A DNA stretch of 50,542 nucleotides from assembly GCA_021323705.1 (NCBI GenBank), contig JAJPKL010000024.1:1-50542 (forward strand), in the 5' to 3' direction. Below, piece after piece: positions 8,755-17,270 of this stretch; position 1 is the first letter of the stretch, and each line of letters opens with the position of its first letter. The translations under genes and the position numbers were made by a program. The DNA comes from Nitrososphaerota archaeon. Its GTDB lineage: Archaea > Thermoproteota > Nitrososphaeria > Nitrososphaerales > Nitrosopumilaceae. The notes beneath the pieces were generated by a model. The model made no database searches, was not told the origin of the DNA, and was given only the letters and a program-made list of their open reading frames with translations.

Positions 8755-9460
8755 CAGATGTATCGCTGTACTGTCTATTTCTTTTGACTTCTTGGGAGCA
8801 GCCATCCCGACTATTAGTATATGAGAGCATGTTCATCTCATTAATGTACAAACGTAGAGGGATATGAGAAGATGTTTGTGCAAAATAAACAAACGTTAGC
8901 TCTCGATTACAACATAAAAACCAGTAGAATCCATCAATTGAAGTGTAAATTGAAACTATTTTCGTTGTAATGTAACTATGAGAATAATGATTTGTAGTGT
9001 TTTGAAACGAGAAAACGAAAACCGTTAACACATACAAAATACAGCAGAAAGTGTTGTTTCAATTTATGATCAGTGTGTTCATCTGTAAAACACATACACT
9101 ATCTAATAGGTTTATTTAGCTAATAAATGCCGAATTGGCGAGGAAATAATTCTAATGCAGATCCATATAGAATCCTCCCAATTCATAAGTATAGATTAGT
9201 TACATTCTCAAATACCACACAGTATGTTTTTGTTGCAAAAATTTTCTTATAAAAAGTTTCAAAGTAAGTCAGATTCAGACAAGCCAAAGATATTAAATTG
9301 GAGATCACGTGTGTCAGAATGAAAAATTGAACTTTTATCCACTTCGAGTAACTCTGCGTAGATGCCATGAGGCGAATTTAACTTCAAATATTTCAGGCAT
9401 ATCAGTAAATAATTTTGAGATCACTTGATTTATTGATGATTTCATGAACTAATTGTATTG
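8755..9460. other. Gene-poor intergenic stretch
   Basis: About 700 bases with no convincing coding frame on either strand: the open frames here have random-looking composition and lack promoters and start signals. The only clear structure is the hairpin at 9132-9184. No tRNA, CRISPR or insertion-sequence signature is visible. Confidence 0.6.
9132..9184. other. Long imperfect hairpin, possible structured RNA
   Basis: Nested pairing: GAATTGG (9132-9138) with CCAATTC (9178-9184); GAGG (9140-9143) with CCTC (9174-9177); ATTCTA (9149-9154) with TAGAAT (9168-9173); ATG (9155-9157) with CAT (9164-9166); a 6-base loop. In total 20 pairs are interrupted by one single-base and one five-base bulge on the 5' side and a one-base bulge on the 3' side. 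It lies in an otherwise empty region about 280 bases before the prepilin peptidase gene. It may be a non-coding RNA, an RNA-processing site or a small palindromic element. Confidence 0.6.
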
Positions 9461-10156
9461 ATGTTAGAGAGCAATATTGATACAGTGAGGGTTATTCTGT
9501 CTCTGTCTATGCTTGGATGTGCTACTTACTGGGACCTGAAGAGCAGAGAAATTAATGACTTTTTATGGATTGTATTTGGTGGGTTGGCAGTTGTCTTGAT
9601 CTTTTTTACTCCCAATATAACGAACACAATCATAAGTATAGGAATATCGATGATCATAGCTCCAATAGCCATTATACTGTGGCGGCTAGGCCTTTTTGGG
9701 GGTGCAGATGCATTTGGATTGATTGTTCTTGCAGCGATTGCTCCCGAATTCTCACTTTCGTCCGGGTTGGTAACCCCGCTCACTACCTTGACTAATGCTG
9801 CAATACTATCTGCAGCTCCAATACTTTTGAATATCTCAAGAAATTTGATAGCTCTGGCAAAAAAGGAGAATATCTTTGAAGGATTTGAAAACGAAACTAA
9901 ACGCAATAGAATACTTGCATTGTTTCTTGGATATAGGACAAAAAACCCAAAATTTAGTTTTTCGATAGAGAAACGTGACGGTTCAACTAAAAAACTTGAT
10001 TTTTCATTGAAACATGCCGATGATGCCGAATTTTGTTCATCTCATGATACATGGGTAACGCCCGGAATACCATATATGATCTACATTACCTCTGGATTTG
10101 TTGTCCAGATTGTATACGGAGATGTCATTTTCAATTTTTTCAAGTCCATCCATTAG
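9461..10156 (+). CDS. Archaeal prepilin/preflagellin peptidase (A24 family)
   Basis: 231 residues. This is a polytopic membrane protein with the two aspartates of the type IV prepilin peptidase family: Asp25 in CATYWDLKSREIND and Asp83 in FGGADAF (the GxGD-like motif). Such aspartyl proteases cut class III signal peptides of pilins and archaellins at the membrane. About five to six hydrophobic segments are seen, with a cytoplasmic loop around 130-180. The ATG at 9461 is preferred over the adjoining in-frame TTG at 9458. No pilin genes lie beside it, so substrates are probably encoded elsewhere. Confidence 0.85.
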   Translation: MLESNIDTVRVILSLSMLGCATYWDLKSREINDFLWIVFGGLAVVLIFFTPNITNTIISIGISMIIAPIAIILWRLGLFGGADAFGLIVLAAIAPEFSLSSGLVTPLTTLTNAAILSAAPILLNISRNLIALAKKENIFEGFENETKRNRILALFLGYRTKNPKFSFSIEKRDGSTKKLDFSLKHADDAEFCSSHDTWVTPGIPYMIYITSGFVVQIVYGDVIFNFFKSIH

Positions 10157-10188
10157 TAAGTTTCTTTTTTAATTGACAAAACTTGAAA

Positions 10189-10198
10189 GTTTATTACC
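10189..10198 (+). promoter_or_regulatory. TATA box before the 136-residue membrane protein gene
   Basis: GTTTATTACC is centred about 26 bases upstream of the ATG at 10219, consistent with a leaderless mRNA. Confidence 0.45.
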
Positions 10199-10218
10199 TA
10201 TTCAAATTTAGCTAGTTT

Positions 10219-10629
10219 ATGGCTCTGAAAGCGGCAATTATAATGTCAGTGATATCAATAGTGATGTTAGCAGTTTACGGTGCCGATGTGATTGCAGCCG
10301 GTCCGCAAGCAGATCAAAGTGGTAAAACTGGCTTTCTTCCGATGGATGCGTCCACTAGAGGCTCGGTATTTGGAATAATCCCATCTGCAATGTTGATAGC
10401 ATCATTTTTCATTACAAGAAAAGAGCCATCGAATATTCTAGGAATATTGATAGTTATAGGCGGAGGGATGATAATAGTAGGTACTGGCGTGATCTTGGCC
10501 ATGCAAGGAAACCAGTCTCAAGATGCCAGAGCTGTGCGTGAGTTTGGAGCCGTGTTAGGAATAGGTATCGTAATTGTGTTTCTCGGAGGGCTTAAAATCA
10601 AACGATCGCGAAAGGCCACGGTATCATAA
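10219..10629 (+). CDS. Small four-helix membrane protein, function unknown
   Basis: 136 residues with four predicted membrane segments (about 4-26, 48-65, 72-92 and 108-126) and a basic C-terminus (KIKRSRKATVS), which suggests a cytoplasmic tail. The first extracellular loop (GPQADQSGKTGFLP) is polar. No family is recognised. It has its own TATA box and follows the prepilin peptidase gene by 62 bases on the same strand. Confidence 0.7.
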   Translation: MALKAAIIMSVISIVMLAVYGADVIAAGPQADQSGKTGFLPMDASTRGSVFGIIPSAMLIASFFITRKEPSNILGILIVIGGGMIIVGTGVILAMQGNQSQDARAVREFGAVLGIGIVIVFLGGLKIKRSRKATVS

Positions 10630-10682
10630 TATCTATATCCATAAACCAAATCTTCAAACTCTAGTTATACCCACAACAAACT

Positions 10683-10829
10683 ATGCAAACCTGTAAAAAG
10701 TGCGGTCAAGAGTCTAAAAAATTGTATGATTGCGAGCACACAAATGATCAGGAATTCTGTGTTGAGTGTTACACTGAATTGCATTATTATCTAACTGAAA
10801 GCCCACAAAAGTACAAAACAGATACTTGA
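10683..10829 (+). CDS. 48-residue zinc-binding protein
   Basis: ATG at 10683, TGA at 10827-10829. The product begins MQTCKKCGQESKKLYDCEHTN and continues FCVECYTELHYYL: two CxxC pairs spaced about 20 residues apart with a Cys and a His between them, a compact zinc ribbon. Such minimal ribbons bind nucleic acid or protein partners. It is too short for routine length cut-offs, but codon use and the paired cysteines support it. Confidence 0.65.
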   Translation: MQTCKKCGQESKKLYDCEHTNDQEFCVECYTELHYYLTESPQKYKTDT

Positions 10830-10893
10830 ATTGTTAAAATTAATTTGTAGTTATACAACGTATGTTTGCACCATTGAATTTTGTTTTGTAAAT

Positions 10894-10995
10894 ATGCCGT
10901 ATCAAGAAATCAAAATTGATAATATGTTGGTAAGATGTTACTCACCCGTGATTTCCAAATCTTTTAATTCCAACTCTCAGGGTATTTTGATGTGA
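10894..10995 (+). CDS. Possible 33-residue leader ORF
   Basis: ATG at 10894; the frame ends ATGTGA, so its TGA (10993-10995) overlaps the GTG start (10992-10994) of the nucleotidyltransferase gene. The product has no recognisable motif. The overlap suggests translational coupling, but the ORF could also be chance. Confidence 0.25.
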   Translation: MPYQEIKIDNMLVRCYSPVISKSFNSNSQGILM

Positions 10996-11678
10996 AAGCA
11001 GTAATTCTATCTGGCGGAATGGGAAAAAGATTGAGGCCTTTAACCGATTATCTTCCAAAACCACTTGTACCAGTATGCGATGCGCCAATTATTGAATGGC
11101 AAATACGATATTTTAAGAAATTTGGAGTAGATGAGTTTGTCATATGTGCAGGTTATCGTGCTGAACAACTAGTTAATTTTTTAGAAGATAAGGATTTTGA
11201 TGCTAAAGTAATTTTTTCCATTGAAAAGTCATCACTTGGAACTGGCGGCGCAATCCGTAACGCCAGCAAACATATTGGCAATGATGACTTTTTTGTGATA
11301 AACGGCGATGTAATAACTAATTTAGATTTAAACAAACTTAAAAAACAGCCTAACTCAATTGCTGTAATTCCACTAAGAACAAATTTTGGCGTAGTTCACC
11401 TTGATGGAAACAATGTGGAGAAGTTTGAAGAGAAACCAGAGTTGTCCAACTATTGGATGAATGCGGGCATTTATTATCTTGAAAATACCATTCTAAAGAT
11501 TCTGCCAAAAATTGGAAATATTGAACATACTGCCTTTCCAAGATTAGCCAAGTCAGGAAATCTTCACGCCGTCAAATACGATAAAGCTTTTTGGTACTCG
11601 ATTGATTCTCACAAGGACATGGATGAGTGCACACGCCAAATGCAATCCATAAAATATGATGACTTTCTTTTGACCTAG
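10992..11678 (+). CDS. Sugar-1-phosphate nucleotidyltransferase
   Basis: 228 residues, GTG start. The N-terminal signature AVILSGGMGKRLRPLTDYLPKPLVPV is the nucleotide-binding loop of the NTP_transferase family; ASKHIGNDDFFVINGDVI holds the metal-binding Asp, and FEEKPE and MNAGIYYLE are typical sugar-site motifs. It would couple a sugar-1-phosphate to an NTP to make an NDP-sugar for glycan or lipid decoration. It lacks the left-handed beta-helix tail of bifunctional homologues. Substrate identity (glucose or mannose; UTP, dTTP or GTP) cannot be read. It is first in a four-gene unit running to 14093. Confidence 0.88.
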   Translation: MKAVILSGGMGKRLRPLTDYLPKPLVPVCDAPIIEWQIRYFKKFGVDEFVICAGYRAEQLVNFLEDKDFDAKVIFSIEKSSLGTGGAIRNASKHIGNDDFFVINGDVITNLDLNKLKKQPNSIAVIPLRTNFGVVHLDGNNVEKFEEKPELSNYWMNAGIYYLENTILKILPKIGNIEHTAFPRLAKSGNLHAVKYDKAFWYSIDSHKDMDECTRQMQSIKYDDFLLT

Positions 11679-11687
11679 TGATTTACT

Positions 11688-12656
11688 TTGAGGATAGGTT
11701 TCAGTCTTGGATCATTACTATCGGTACAAGAAATATTGGACTGTACCAAAATTTTGGCAAATCATAATCCAGATTCAATATGGATTCCAGAAACATGGGG
11801 AATGGAATGTGGCTCAATGCTCTCTGCGGTATCCCAGATAGCTAAAAAACCAAAAATTGGCTCTTCGATTATCAACATCTATTCTAGAACCCCATCGCTT
11901 ATAGCTATGAATGCAGCAACAATTGATGCACTATCCAACGGAAGATTGATTTTAGGTCTTGGAACTAGTAGCAAAGCAATTGTTGAAGAATGGCACGGTT
12001 TGGAATTTGACCAACCTTTGCAAAGAATGTCTGAATATATTGCTATAATTAGGCAAATCATATCTGGAAATAAAGTCAATTACAACGGAAATTTTTTCCA
12101 CCTCCGTAATTTTGGCCTATTGATAAAACCTGTTCGAAAAGAGATTCCCATCTATATTGCCGCTATTAACCAGAAGATGACTGATTTGACATGGAGTGTT
12201 GGAGATGGAGTGATATTCTATCTAAGACCCGTGGAAGAAATGCAATATACCATTTCAAGAATGCAGAAAAAACGTAAAATCGACGTCGCATGCCAACTGA
12301 TAACATGTGTTTCAGATGACGCAGAAGAGGCAATCACAAGAGCGAAAAAAACAATATCGTTTTATGTGTCTGTAGGAAAAATCTACAGAGAATTCTTGGC
12401 AAAGAACGGCTATGAAAAAGAAACAGGTGAGATATTTGGCGAATATAAAAAATCTGGATTGGGTGGAACCCACCATTTTGTCTCGGATGCGATGGCAAAC
12501 TCTTTGTCAATATATGGAACTCCTAATGAAATACCAAAAAAAATCAAACAGTTTGTTAAAACAGGCATAGACTTGCCAATACTACAATTTAATCCGATAG
12601 GAGACGTCTCTGAATCCTTCAAATTACTTGTTTCTGCATTGGAAGGGGAGATGTAA
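11688..12656 (+). CDS. Luciferase-like (LLM) F420/flavin-dependent oxidoreductase
   Basis: 322 residues, TTG start; no in-frame ATG fits the conserved N-terminus MRIGFSLGSLLSVQEI. The TIM-barrel luciferase-like pattern is visible: DSIWIPETWGMECGSMLSAV near the N-terminus, GLGTSSKAIVEEWHG in the middle, and IPIYIAAINQKMTDLTWSVGDGV. The closest well-known archaeal members are F420-dependent methylene-H4MPT reductase-like enzymes. Thaumarchaea make F420, so that cofactor is likely. It lies 9 bases after the nucleotidyltransferase and 1 base before the thiolase, so it is in one operon. Confidence 0.85.
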   Translation: MRIGFSLGSLLSVQEILDCTKILANHNPDSIWIPETWGMECGSMLSAVSQIAKKPKIGSSIINIYSRTPSLIAMNAATIDALSNGRLILGLGTSSKAIVEEWHGLEFDQPLQRMSEYIAIIRQIISGNKVNYNGNFFHLRNFGLLIKPVRKEIPIYIAAINQKMTDLTWSVGDGVIFYLRPVEEMQYTISRMQKKRKIDVACQLITCVSDDAEEAITRAKKTISFYVSVGKIYREFLAKNGYEKETGEIFGEYKKSGLGGTHHFVSDAMANSLSIYGTPNEIPKKIKQFVKTGIDLPILQFNPIGDVSESFKLLVSALEGEM

Positions 12657-12657
12657 C

Positions 12658-13767
12658 TTGAGAAAAGTTGGAATTGCAGCATCTGGTTTGACCAAATTCA
12701 CAAAAGAAGACATTTCAATAGAATCGCTCATGATCTCGTCTATCAAACCAATTTTTGACAATACCAAGAATTTAACACAGAAGGATATTGATGTTGTTCT
12801 GACCTCTACAAATTCTAATGAAAAATATCTGGCAAACATAATCTCTGAATTGGCGGGGATTTCACCAAAAACAGCCCATTCCGTCGAAAGCCTTTGCAAC
12901 TCTGGAACAAACTGCATCGTTTCAGCATTTTCGTACATCTCATCAGGACTTGCCGATGTAGCATTGGTAGTAGGAGCAGAAAAAAGCGACAGTCCTGGCC
13001 TTGTATTGGATTGGGATAAATCCCGCGGGCAATACAAGCATCCCATATACTGGTCATCTCTTTTCACAAGCTCACACATGAGAAAGTATGGCACTACAAT
13101 GGAAGACCTTGCCTATGTTTCAACTAAAAATCATAAGAACGCATTAGATAACCCGTATTCTTGTTTTGATCGTTCATATTCTTTGGAAGAAGTAATGAGT
13201 TCAAAAAACCTAACTGACAACATACGGCTGCTAGATTGTTCGATGCCTTGCAATGGTTCTGCCTCCATTTTGCTTGCTTCAGAAGAAGTAATCCGAAATT
13301 TTACCGATGAACCAATCTGGTTAAGTGGAATAGGGCAGAAATCAATCTCTGCTGGTTTTACAAAGAATAGTGAACTCTCATCCATGCAAAGCACGTCGTC
13401 AGCAGCTTCTGATGCTTATCTGATGTCACATACTTTGCCATCAGATATAGACATGGCAGAAGTGCATGATGCCTTCAGCATATGTGAGATCATGGCATTG
13501 GAAAGTTTAAAACTTGTCAAGCCAGGAGGCGGCGCGGTTTTTGTTAAGGAACTTTATGAAACAAACAATAAGAAAATCAATCCAAGGGGCGGCCTTATTG
13601 GCACTGGACATCCACTAGGAGCCACTGGCATTGCTCAAACTATAGAAACATACCAACAGCTTCAAGGAGAAGCAGGCAAACGCCAAGTTGAGAAAGCTAA
13701 AACTGCCCTAGTTCATAACATGTCAGCTGCTGCAACATCTTCTACCGTATTGATATTGAAATCATGA
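12658..13767 (+). CDS. Thiolase-family protein (SCP2-like), C-terminal motif altered
   Basis: 369 residues from the TTG at 12658, which has a strong GGGGAG Shine-Dalgarno seven bases before it; the frame extends ten codons upstream but would lose that signal. Acyl-acceptor Cys80 sits in SLCNSGTNC, His270 in EVHDAF and His318 in GTGHPLGATG. The usual C-terminal Gly-rich loop (NxGGxG or CxGGG) is replaced by HNMSAAATSST, so activity may differ. It may be an acetoacetyl-CoA or other acyl-CoA thiolase. The next gene, a DUF35 protein, overlaps by four bases (ATGA), as in archaeal thiolase-DUF35 pairs. Confidence 0.85.
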   Translation: MRKVGIAASGLTKFTKEDISIESLMISSIKPIFDNTKNLTQKDIDVVLTSTNSNEKYLANIISELAGISPKTAHSVESLCNSGTNCIVSAFSYISSGLADVALVVGAEKSDSPGLVLDWDKSRGQYKHPIYWSSLFTSSHMRKYGTTMEDLAYVSTKNHKNALDNPYSCFDRSYSLEEVMSSKNLTDNIRLLDCSMPCNGSASILLASEEVIRNFTDEPIWLSGIGQKSISAGFTKNSELSSMQSTSSAASDAYLMSHTLPSDIDMAEVHDAFSICEIMALESLKLVKPGGGAVFVKELYETNNKKINPRGGLIGTGHPLGATGIAQTIETYQQLQGEAGKRQVEKAKTALVHNMSAAATSSTVLILKS

Positions 13768-14093
13768 ACAGATTTGAACAAGAATTAAAAAATAATAATC
13801 TCGTTTGTAGCGAATGCTTAAAGTGTAACAAAATTGTTTGGCCTCCAAGTGACTATTGCAACAAATGTTTTGGCGATGTAACGTGGCGCAAAATATCAAG
13901 AAATGCCACCCTGGTGGAATATTCTTGTAAAAACGGCGATTGTTTCTGCATAGCCGAATTGGAAGGTCAAATAAGGGTCATAGGAACTATTCAAGACAAA
14001 TCGGATCTGAAAATAGGACAGAGTTTGATTTTAGAAAGATGTGACTATGATGGTAATGAGAAATTCATCTTCAGGGCAAAGAGAAACGATTGA
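13764..14093 (+). CDS. DUF35 zinc-ribbon/OB-fold acyl-CoA-binding protein
   Basis: 109 residues. The N-terminal rubredoxin-like zinc ribbon has four cysteines (CSECLKCNKIVWPPSDYCNKC), followed by an OB-fold region (TLVEYSCK ... CFCIAELEGQIRVIGTI). DUF35 proteins form a channelling bridge between archaeal thiolase and HMG-CoA synthase or partner other thiolases. The start overlaps the stop of the thiolase gene (ATGA), so a complex is likely. HMG-CoA synthase is not adjacent here (it lies at 22897), so this pair may serve another acyl-CoA reaction. Confidence 0.88.
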   Translation: MNRFEQELKNNNLVCSECLKCNKIVWPPSDYCNKCFGDVTWRKISRNATLVEYSCKNGDCFCIAELEGQIRVIGTIQDKSDLKIGQSLILERCDYDGNEKFIFRAKRND

Positions 14094-14119
14094 GGTCTTC
14101 TGTATACCTGCTTTGATTT

Positions 14120-14506
14120 TTATGGGAAGTTGAGAGTAACTTTCTCTAATTCAAGTATGGGTATGTAGAGAGACATACTGTCGCTACCAATTTTTTCCAC
14201 AAAAGCAAAATCGCCTGTAAGGCGCTTTAGCTCGATGAACTTCTTTTTTGGCTTTTCAGGTATGATTAGGTAATGAACTATTATGCCTCCAATTGTACCA
14301 GTTTGAATAAAAATTATGTTCTGGTTGTTTTGATGGATGTGATAAATGAGAGGTATCGCACCCAGCATAGATTGAGATGAATATAGAATTACTTTGAGAA
14401 GATCATCATAGCCCTTGTATTTCAGATAGGTAAATGAGTCTTGAGATGACACGCAAACTCTAATTTTATTACAACATATTAATCCTAAGGTTTGTAATTT
14501 CCACAT
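14120..14506 (-). CDS. Conserved-looking protein of unknown function
   Basis: Up to 128 residues, with no signal peptide and no recognised domain. The central segment (IIFIQTGTIGGIIVHYLIIPEKPKKKFIELKRL) is mixed beta/hydrophobic with a basic patch. A TATA-like TTATAAATG (14507-14515, minus strand) abuts the ATG at 14506, so transcription probably starts further in. An in-frame GTG at 14450-14452 (giving MSSQDSFTYLKYKG) would be a better start and yields about 110 residues. Confidence 0.55.
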   Translation of the reverse strand: MWKLQTLGLICCNKIRVCVSSQDSFTYLKYKGYDDLLKVILYSSQSMLGAIPLIYHIHQNNQNIIFIQTGTIGGIIVHYLIIPEKPKKKFIELKRLTGDFAFVEKIGSDSMSLYIPILELEKVTLNFP

Positions 14507-14617
14507 TTATAATGCATGAAACAGTTAGCAAATTAGTAAAAATAGCCAACTTGGTATTATTAGAATTACCACCAAGTCTATTACCATATCACCGTTCTTG
14601 TAATATTGGAGTGCAAA

Positions 14618-15181
14618 ATGGAACAATTGAGAAATCAAGTAATTGATCATACCAACAAAATAAACAGATTGAGAAGGACAATCAAGTCTGCAAATCAAAA
14701 AGTGGCAAGAACTCGAAGGCAGCGCGGATATAACTGGGAAGATACTTTGGTCAAGAGATTTAACTCTGTAGAAGGCTGGAAGGCCTTCAGGCTGGGTTCG
14801 CCTAGTGTTGGATTGCCAGATATACTTGCAGTAAGTACAAAAGAAAATACAATTTACACAATTGAGGCCAAATCTGGAACAAATACTACATTACATGTTC
14901 CATATGATCAAATTTTACGATGTCTAAAGTGGATTCATACATTTGAGCTTTACAAAACAAGAAAAATGATAATTGCGTTCAAATTTTTATCCAAAAAGAG
15001 AATAGGAAAAGGAGAATACGAACATCGAGAACTACGAGAATACTACAAGATCTGGGATGAATCAAATCCTGTAACTAACTTTGTTTGTACATATGATGGT
15101 GCGACATATTCCCTAGTTGATGGAAAGCGCGCGCGACTACAACTGGAGGATTGTTTCATGCCTTTTCATGCAGTAAAATGA
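14618..15181 (+). CDS. Hjc-like Holliday-junction resolvase / nuclease
   Basis: 187 residues. A basic N-terminal helix (residues 4-40, many R and K) precedes a PD-(D/E)xK nuclease core: Glu in GYNWEDTLVKRF, GSPSVGLPDILAV and the paired Glu/Lys in YTIEAKSGTNT. This order (E...PD...ExK) matches archaeal Hjc resolvases, which cut four-way DNA junctions during recombination. It is longer than classical Hjc (about 120-140 residues) at both ends. The ATG at 14618 has GGAG six bases upstream; the in-frame TTG at 14606 is less likely. Confidence 0.8.
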   Translation: MEQLRNQVIDHTNKINRLRRTIKSANQKVARTRRQRGYNWEDTLVKRFNSVEGWKAFRLGSPSVGLPDILAVSTKENTIYTIEAKSGTNTTLHVPYDQILRCLKWIHTFELYKTRKMIIAFKFLSKKRIGKGEYEHRELREYYKIWDESNPVTNFVCTYDGATYSLVDGKRARLQLEDCFMPFHAVK

Positions 15182-15252
15182 AACCCAAGCTGTTCAAAAC
15201 AAGGTGTCAAAGTTCCAATAACTTCTTTAATGGCTACAGATCATAGTAAATC

Positions 15253-15612
15253 ATGAGCTTTGAAGATTTTGTGGATGAACGAAGTCTTGTAAGCCATGAC
15301 GCTTTAGGAACAAAAGAGATCAAGCTGAAACTTTTAGAGGTTCAGGATGATACCTCTGACCACGTATGGCGATTTGGTGTACGAGTCAAGGTAAAGAAGA
15401 TACTTGTTACGATAAAACACATCAAAACTCAGCAGGTTGAAGAAGGGGAATTTGATCTGCAAGAAATTGAAAAAGAGATGAAAGAAAAACGCCACTATAG
15501 TTCTACAAACAGATGGGTACAGACAACTGATATTAAAAATGGCTACATCCTCAGCACTAGGCACGCTTCACTGCTTGGCGACGCAGTAGCATTAGACTAC
15601 ATCGTCATCTAA
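15253..15612 (+). CDS. Conserved unknown protein, 119 residues
   Basis: Soluble and highly charged, with an alternating beta pattern (IKLKLLEVQDDTSDHVWRFGVRVKVKKILVTIKHI) and an acidic/basic helix (FDLQEIEKEMKEKRH). No signal peptide, metal site or known catalytic motif is visible. It follows the Hjc-like gene by 71 bases on the same strand, and its end overlaps the convergent flavin reductase gene by 8 bases. Confidence 0.65.
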   Translation: MSFEDFVDERSLVSHDALGTKEIKLKLLEVQDDTSDHVWRFGVRVKVKKILVTIKHIKTQQVEEGEFDLQEIEKEMKEKRHYSSTNRWVQTTDIKNGYILSTRHASLLGDAVALDYIVI

Positions 15613-16501
15613 TTAGAGATTGTAAAAAAGAATTCGATTTGGTTACTTTCCACATGTGCGATTCAGATTCATTTTTTAATACTCCATCAAAAAGTATGAA
15701 ATTAATTCTTTGACTGTTATTTTTGTTTTTTATGACTAGTCGTTTTATTGTTGGTTCTTCTTTTAGTAATATTTTCAATTTCTTGTTTTGTAAATAATTT
15801 TCCAACTCTTTCTTGTTGTCTTTACCTTTTCTAGGTTGAATGCACGGTATGGTATTAGTAGCGCATTGTTTTGCATCATTTAAAACCAAGACTCTGTTTT
15901 TTGATCTTACAAGTGTTCCAACATATTTTAAAATGAAATTGTTTTGTTTTTGAGTGAACGCATCAAGTGTTTTTTTATTAACCTGTACTGTATGTCTTAC
16001 AGGTTCGATTTTTTTACCGATTTTAAAATATCTATTACGATGGTATAAGAGGGGTTTTTTCGTTTCATCATGCATTATAGAAAGTACTTTGCCAACAACC
16101 ATGAAATGATCGCCAATTTTCTTTATCGTGAATAATTCACATTCTGCATTGATTACACATCCATCAATTAGTGGCAATCCCGTCCTTCTAGATTCCGAGA
16201 CGGAAAACAAACGCCGAATCTTTAATTTATTGACCTCTCTTCTCGAGTACCCTCCAGCAACACTGACCAGCATTGCTTGTTTTTCTGATGCTACATTTAC
16301 GCCAAATTGTTTTGTCCTTTTGATGTTAGCTAGCGTACTTGCTCCACCGTGAATGAATACTGCAAGCAGCATTGGTTTGTAGGAAATCTGCATTGTCCAT
16401 TCTGCAGCCATGACGTTTTGGCCTTGTGGCCCATTAGATGTGATCAAACTTACACCGGTTATGAAAAATCTCTGTGCTGACTGCTGTGATTTGATTGTCA
16501 T
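15605..16501 (-). CDS. Flavin reductase-like protein with C-terminal extension
   Basis: 298 residues, ATG start. Residues 1-165 match the FMN-binding split-barrel flavin reductase family (GVSLITSNGPQGQNVMAAEW, FGVNVASEKQA, INAECELFTIKKIGDHFMVVGKVL, PLLYHRNRYFKIG). Family members reduce FMN with NAD(P)H or bind flavin for ring-cleaving oxygenases. The last 130 residues are a Lys/Asn-rich extra domain (RVLVLNDAKQCATNTIPCIQP ...) vaguely like a degenerate NUDIX fold without the NUDIX box. It is monocistronic. Confidence 0.8.
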   Translation of the reverse strand: MTIKSQQSAQRFFITGVSLITSNGPQGQNVMAAEWTMQISYKPMLLAVFIHGGASTLANIKRTKQFGVNVASEKQAMLVSVAGGYSRREVNKLKIRRLFSVSESRRTGLPLIDGCVINAECELFTIKKIGDHFMVVGKVLSIMHDETKKPLLYHRNRYFKIGKKIEPVRHTVQVNKKTLDAFTQKQNNFILKYVGTLVRSKNRVLVLNDAKQCATNTIPCIQPRKGKDNKKELENYLQNKKLKILLKEEPTIKRLVIKNKNNSQRINFILFDGVLKNESESHMWKVTKSNSFLQSLIR

Positions 16502-16665
16502 ATTGTGGTTGTTTTCCTTGCAGATATTAGTTTAGCTACAAAATATACAGTTAACATACACCAGCATATATCAAAAACGTTCAGAATCTACCCGAACTGC
16601 TAAACCACGAGGTTAAAATTAGTATCAAAAATTAAGAAAAGTAGAAACAGAAAAGATGCATCAAG

Positions 16666-17232
16666 ATGGCCAGGAAAACCAAGAAGAAAAGTGAAAAAAT
16701 CGATTATGAAAAAGAACGCCGTAAAGACAAAAACACAATAATTGCCATATCCATCATTGCTGCAATAGTTGCTACACTTGCAGTTGCTTCTTATGAATTA
16801 AACAAAACGCAGACAGATTCAGATAAAGTATCCATGATTGATGACATAAAATGCGATAAATCGCAATCGTCTAATTTTCACATGAACGCACATGTAGATG
16901 TATTTGTAGGTGGTCGTCTGCAGGAAATTCCAGCAGAAATTGGAATAATAAACAATACTTGCAGATATTGGATATATACTCAAGACGCAAGTGGAATAAT
17001 GCACATTGATTCTCCAATTGTCAAGCAATTCACGCTGTCTCAATTTTTTGACGTTTGGAAGGCCACAAGTAGCGTGCCGCCAATTGGAACCCCTGCGATA
17101 TACATCAACGGTCAAGAGACCTCATCTACACTAAATGAGACAGTGATAAAACCACATGATGAAATTGCAATCGTTTATGGAATCAAGCCTGCAGTCATGC
17201 CTTCGTTGTATCAATTCCCCCCATCTCTCTAA
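16666..17232 (+). CDS. Membrane-anchored extracytoplasmic protein, unknown function
   Basis: 188 residues: a very basic cytoplasmic N-terminus (MARKTKKKSEK), a single membrane anchor (about 25-43, TIIAISIIAAIVATLAVAS), then an extracytoplasmic domain with FHMNAHVDVFVGGRLQEIPAEIGI and YWIYTQDASGIMHIDSP. The latter resembles a widespread family with a Y/W-I-H-T-H-D-A-S-G-x-x-H-I-E-S-P motif. The retained histidines could bind metal, but YWIYTQD has lost two of the usual His. Two cysteines (in IKCDK and NNTCRYW) may form a disulfide. Confidence 0.7.
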   Translation: MARKTKKKSEKIDYEKERRKDKNTIIAISIIAAIVATLAVASYELNKTQTDSDKVSMIDDIKCDKSQSSNFHMNAHVDVFVGGRLQEIPAEIGIINNTCRYWIYTQDASGIMHIDSPIVKQFTLSQFFDVWKATSSVPPIGTPAIYINGQETSSTLNETVIKPHDEIAIVYGIKPAVMPSLYQFPPSL

Positions 17233-17270
17233 AACATACTTTTCTTTACAGAAAACTTTATGAAAGTAGG

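Noticed and set aside
8567-9037. 156-codon frame upstream of TrmB
   Set aside because: Only the last 44 codons look coding and follow the promoter; the first part has random composition and runs through the TATA region.
14548-14576. 6-bp inverted repeat ACTTGG/CCAAGT before the Hjc-like gene
   Set aside because: The stem is short with a 17-base loop and is expected by chance in AT-rich intergenic DNA.
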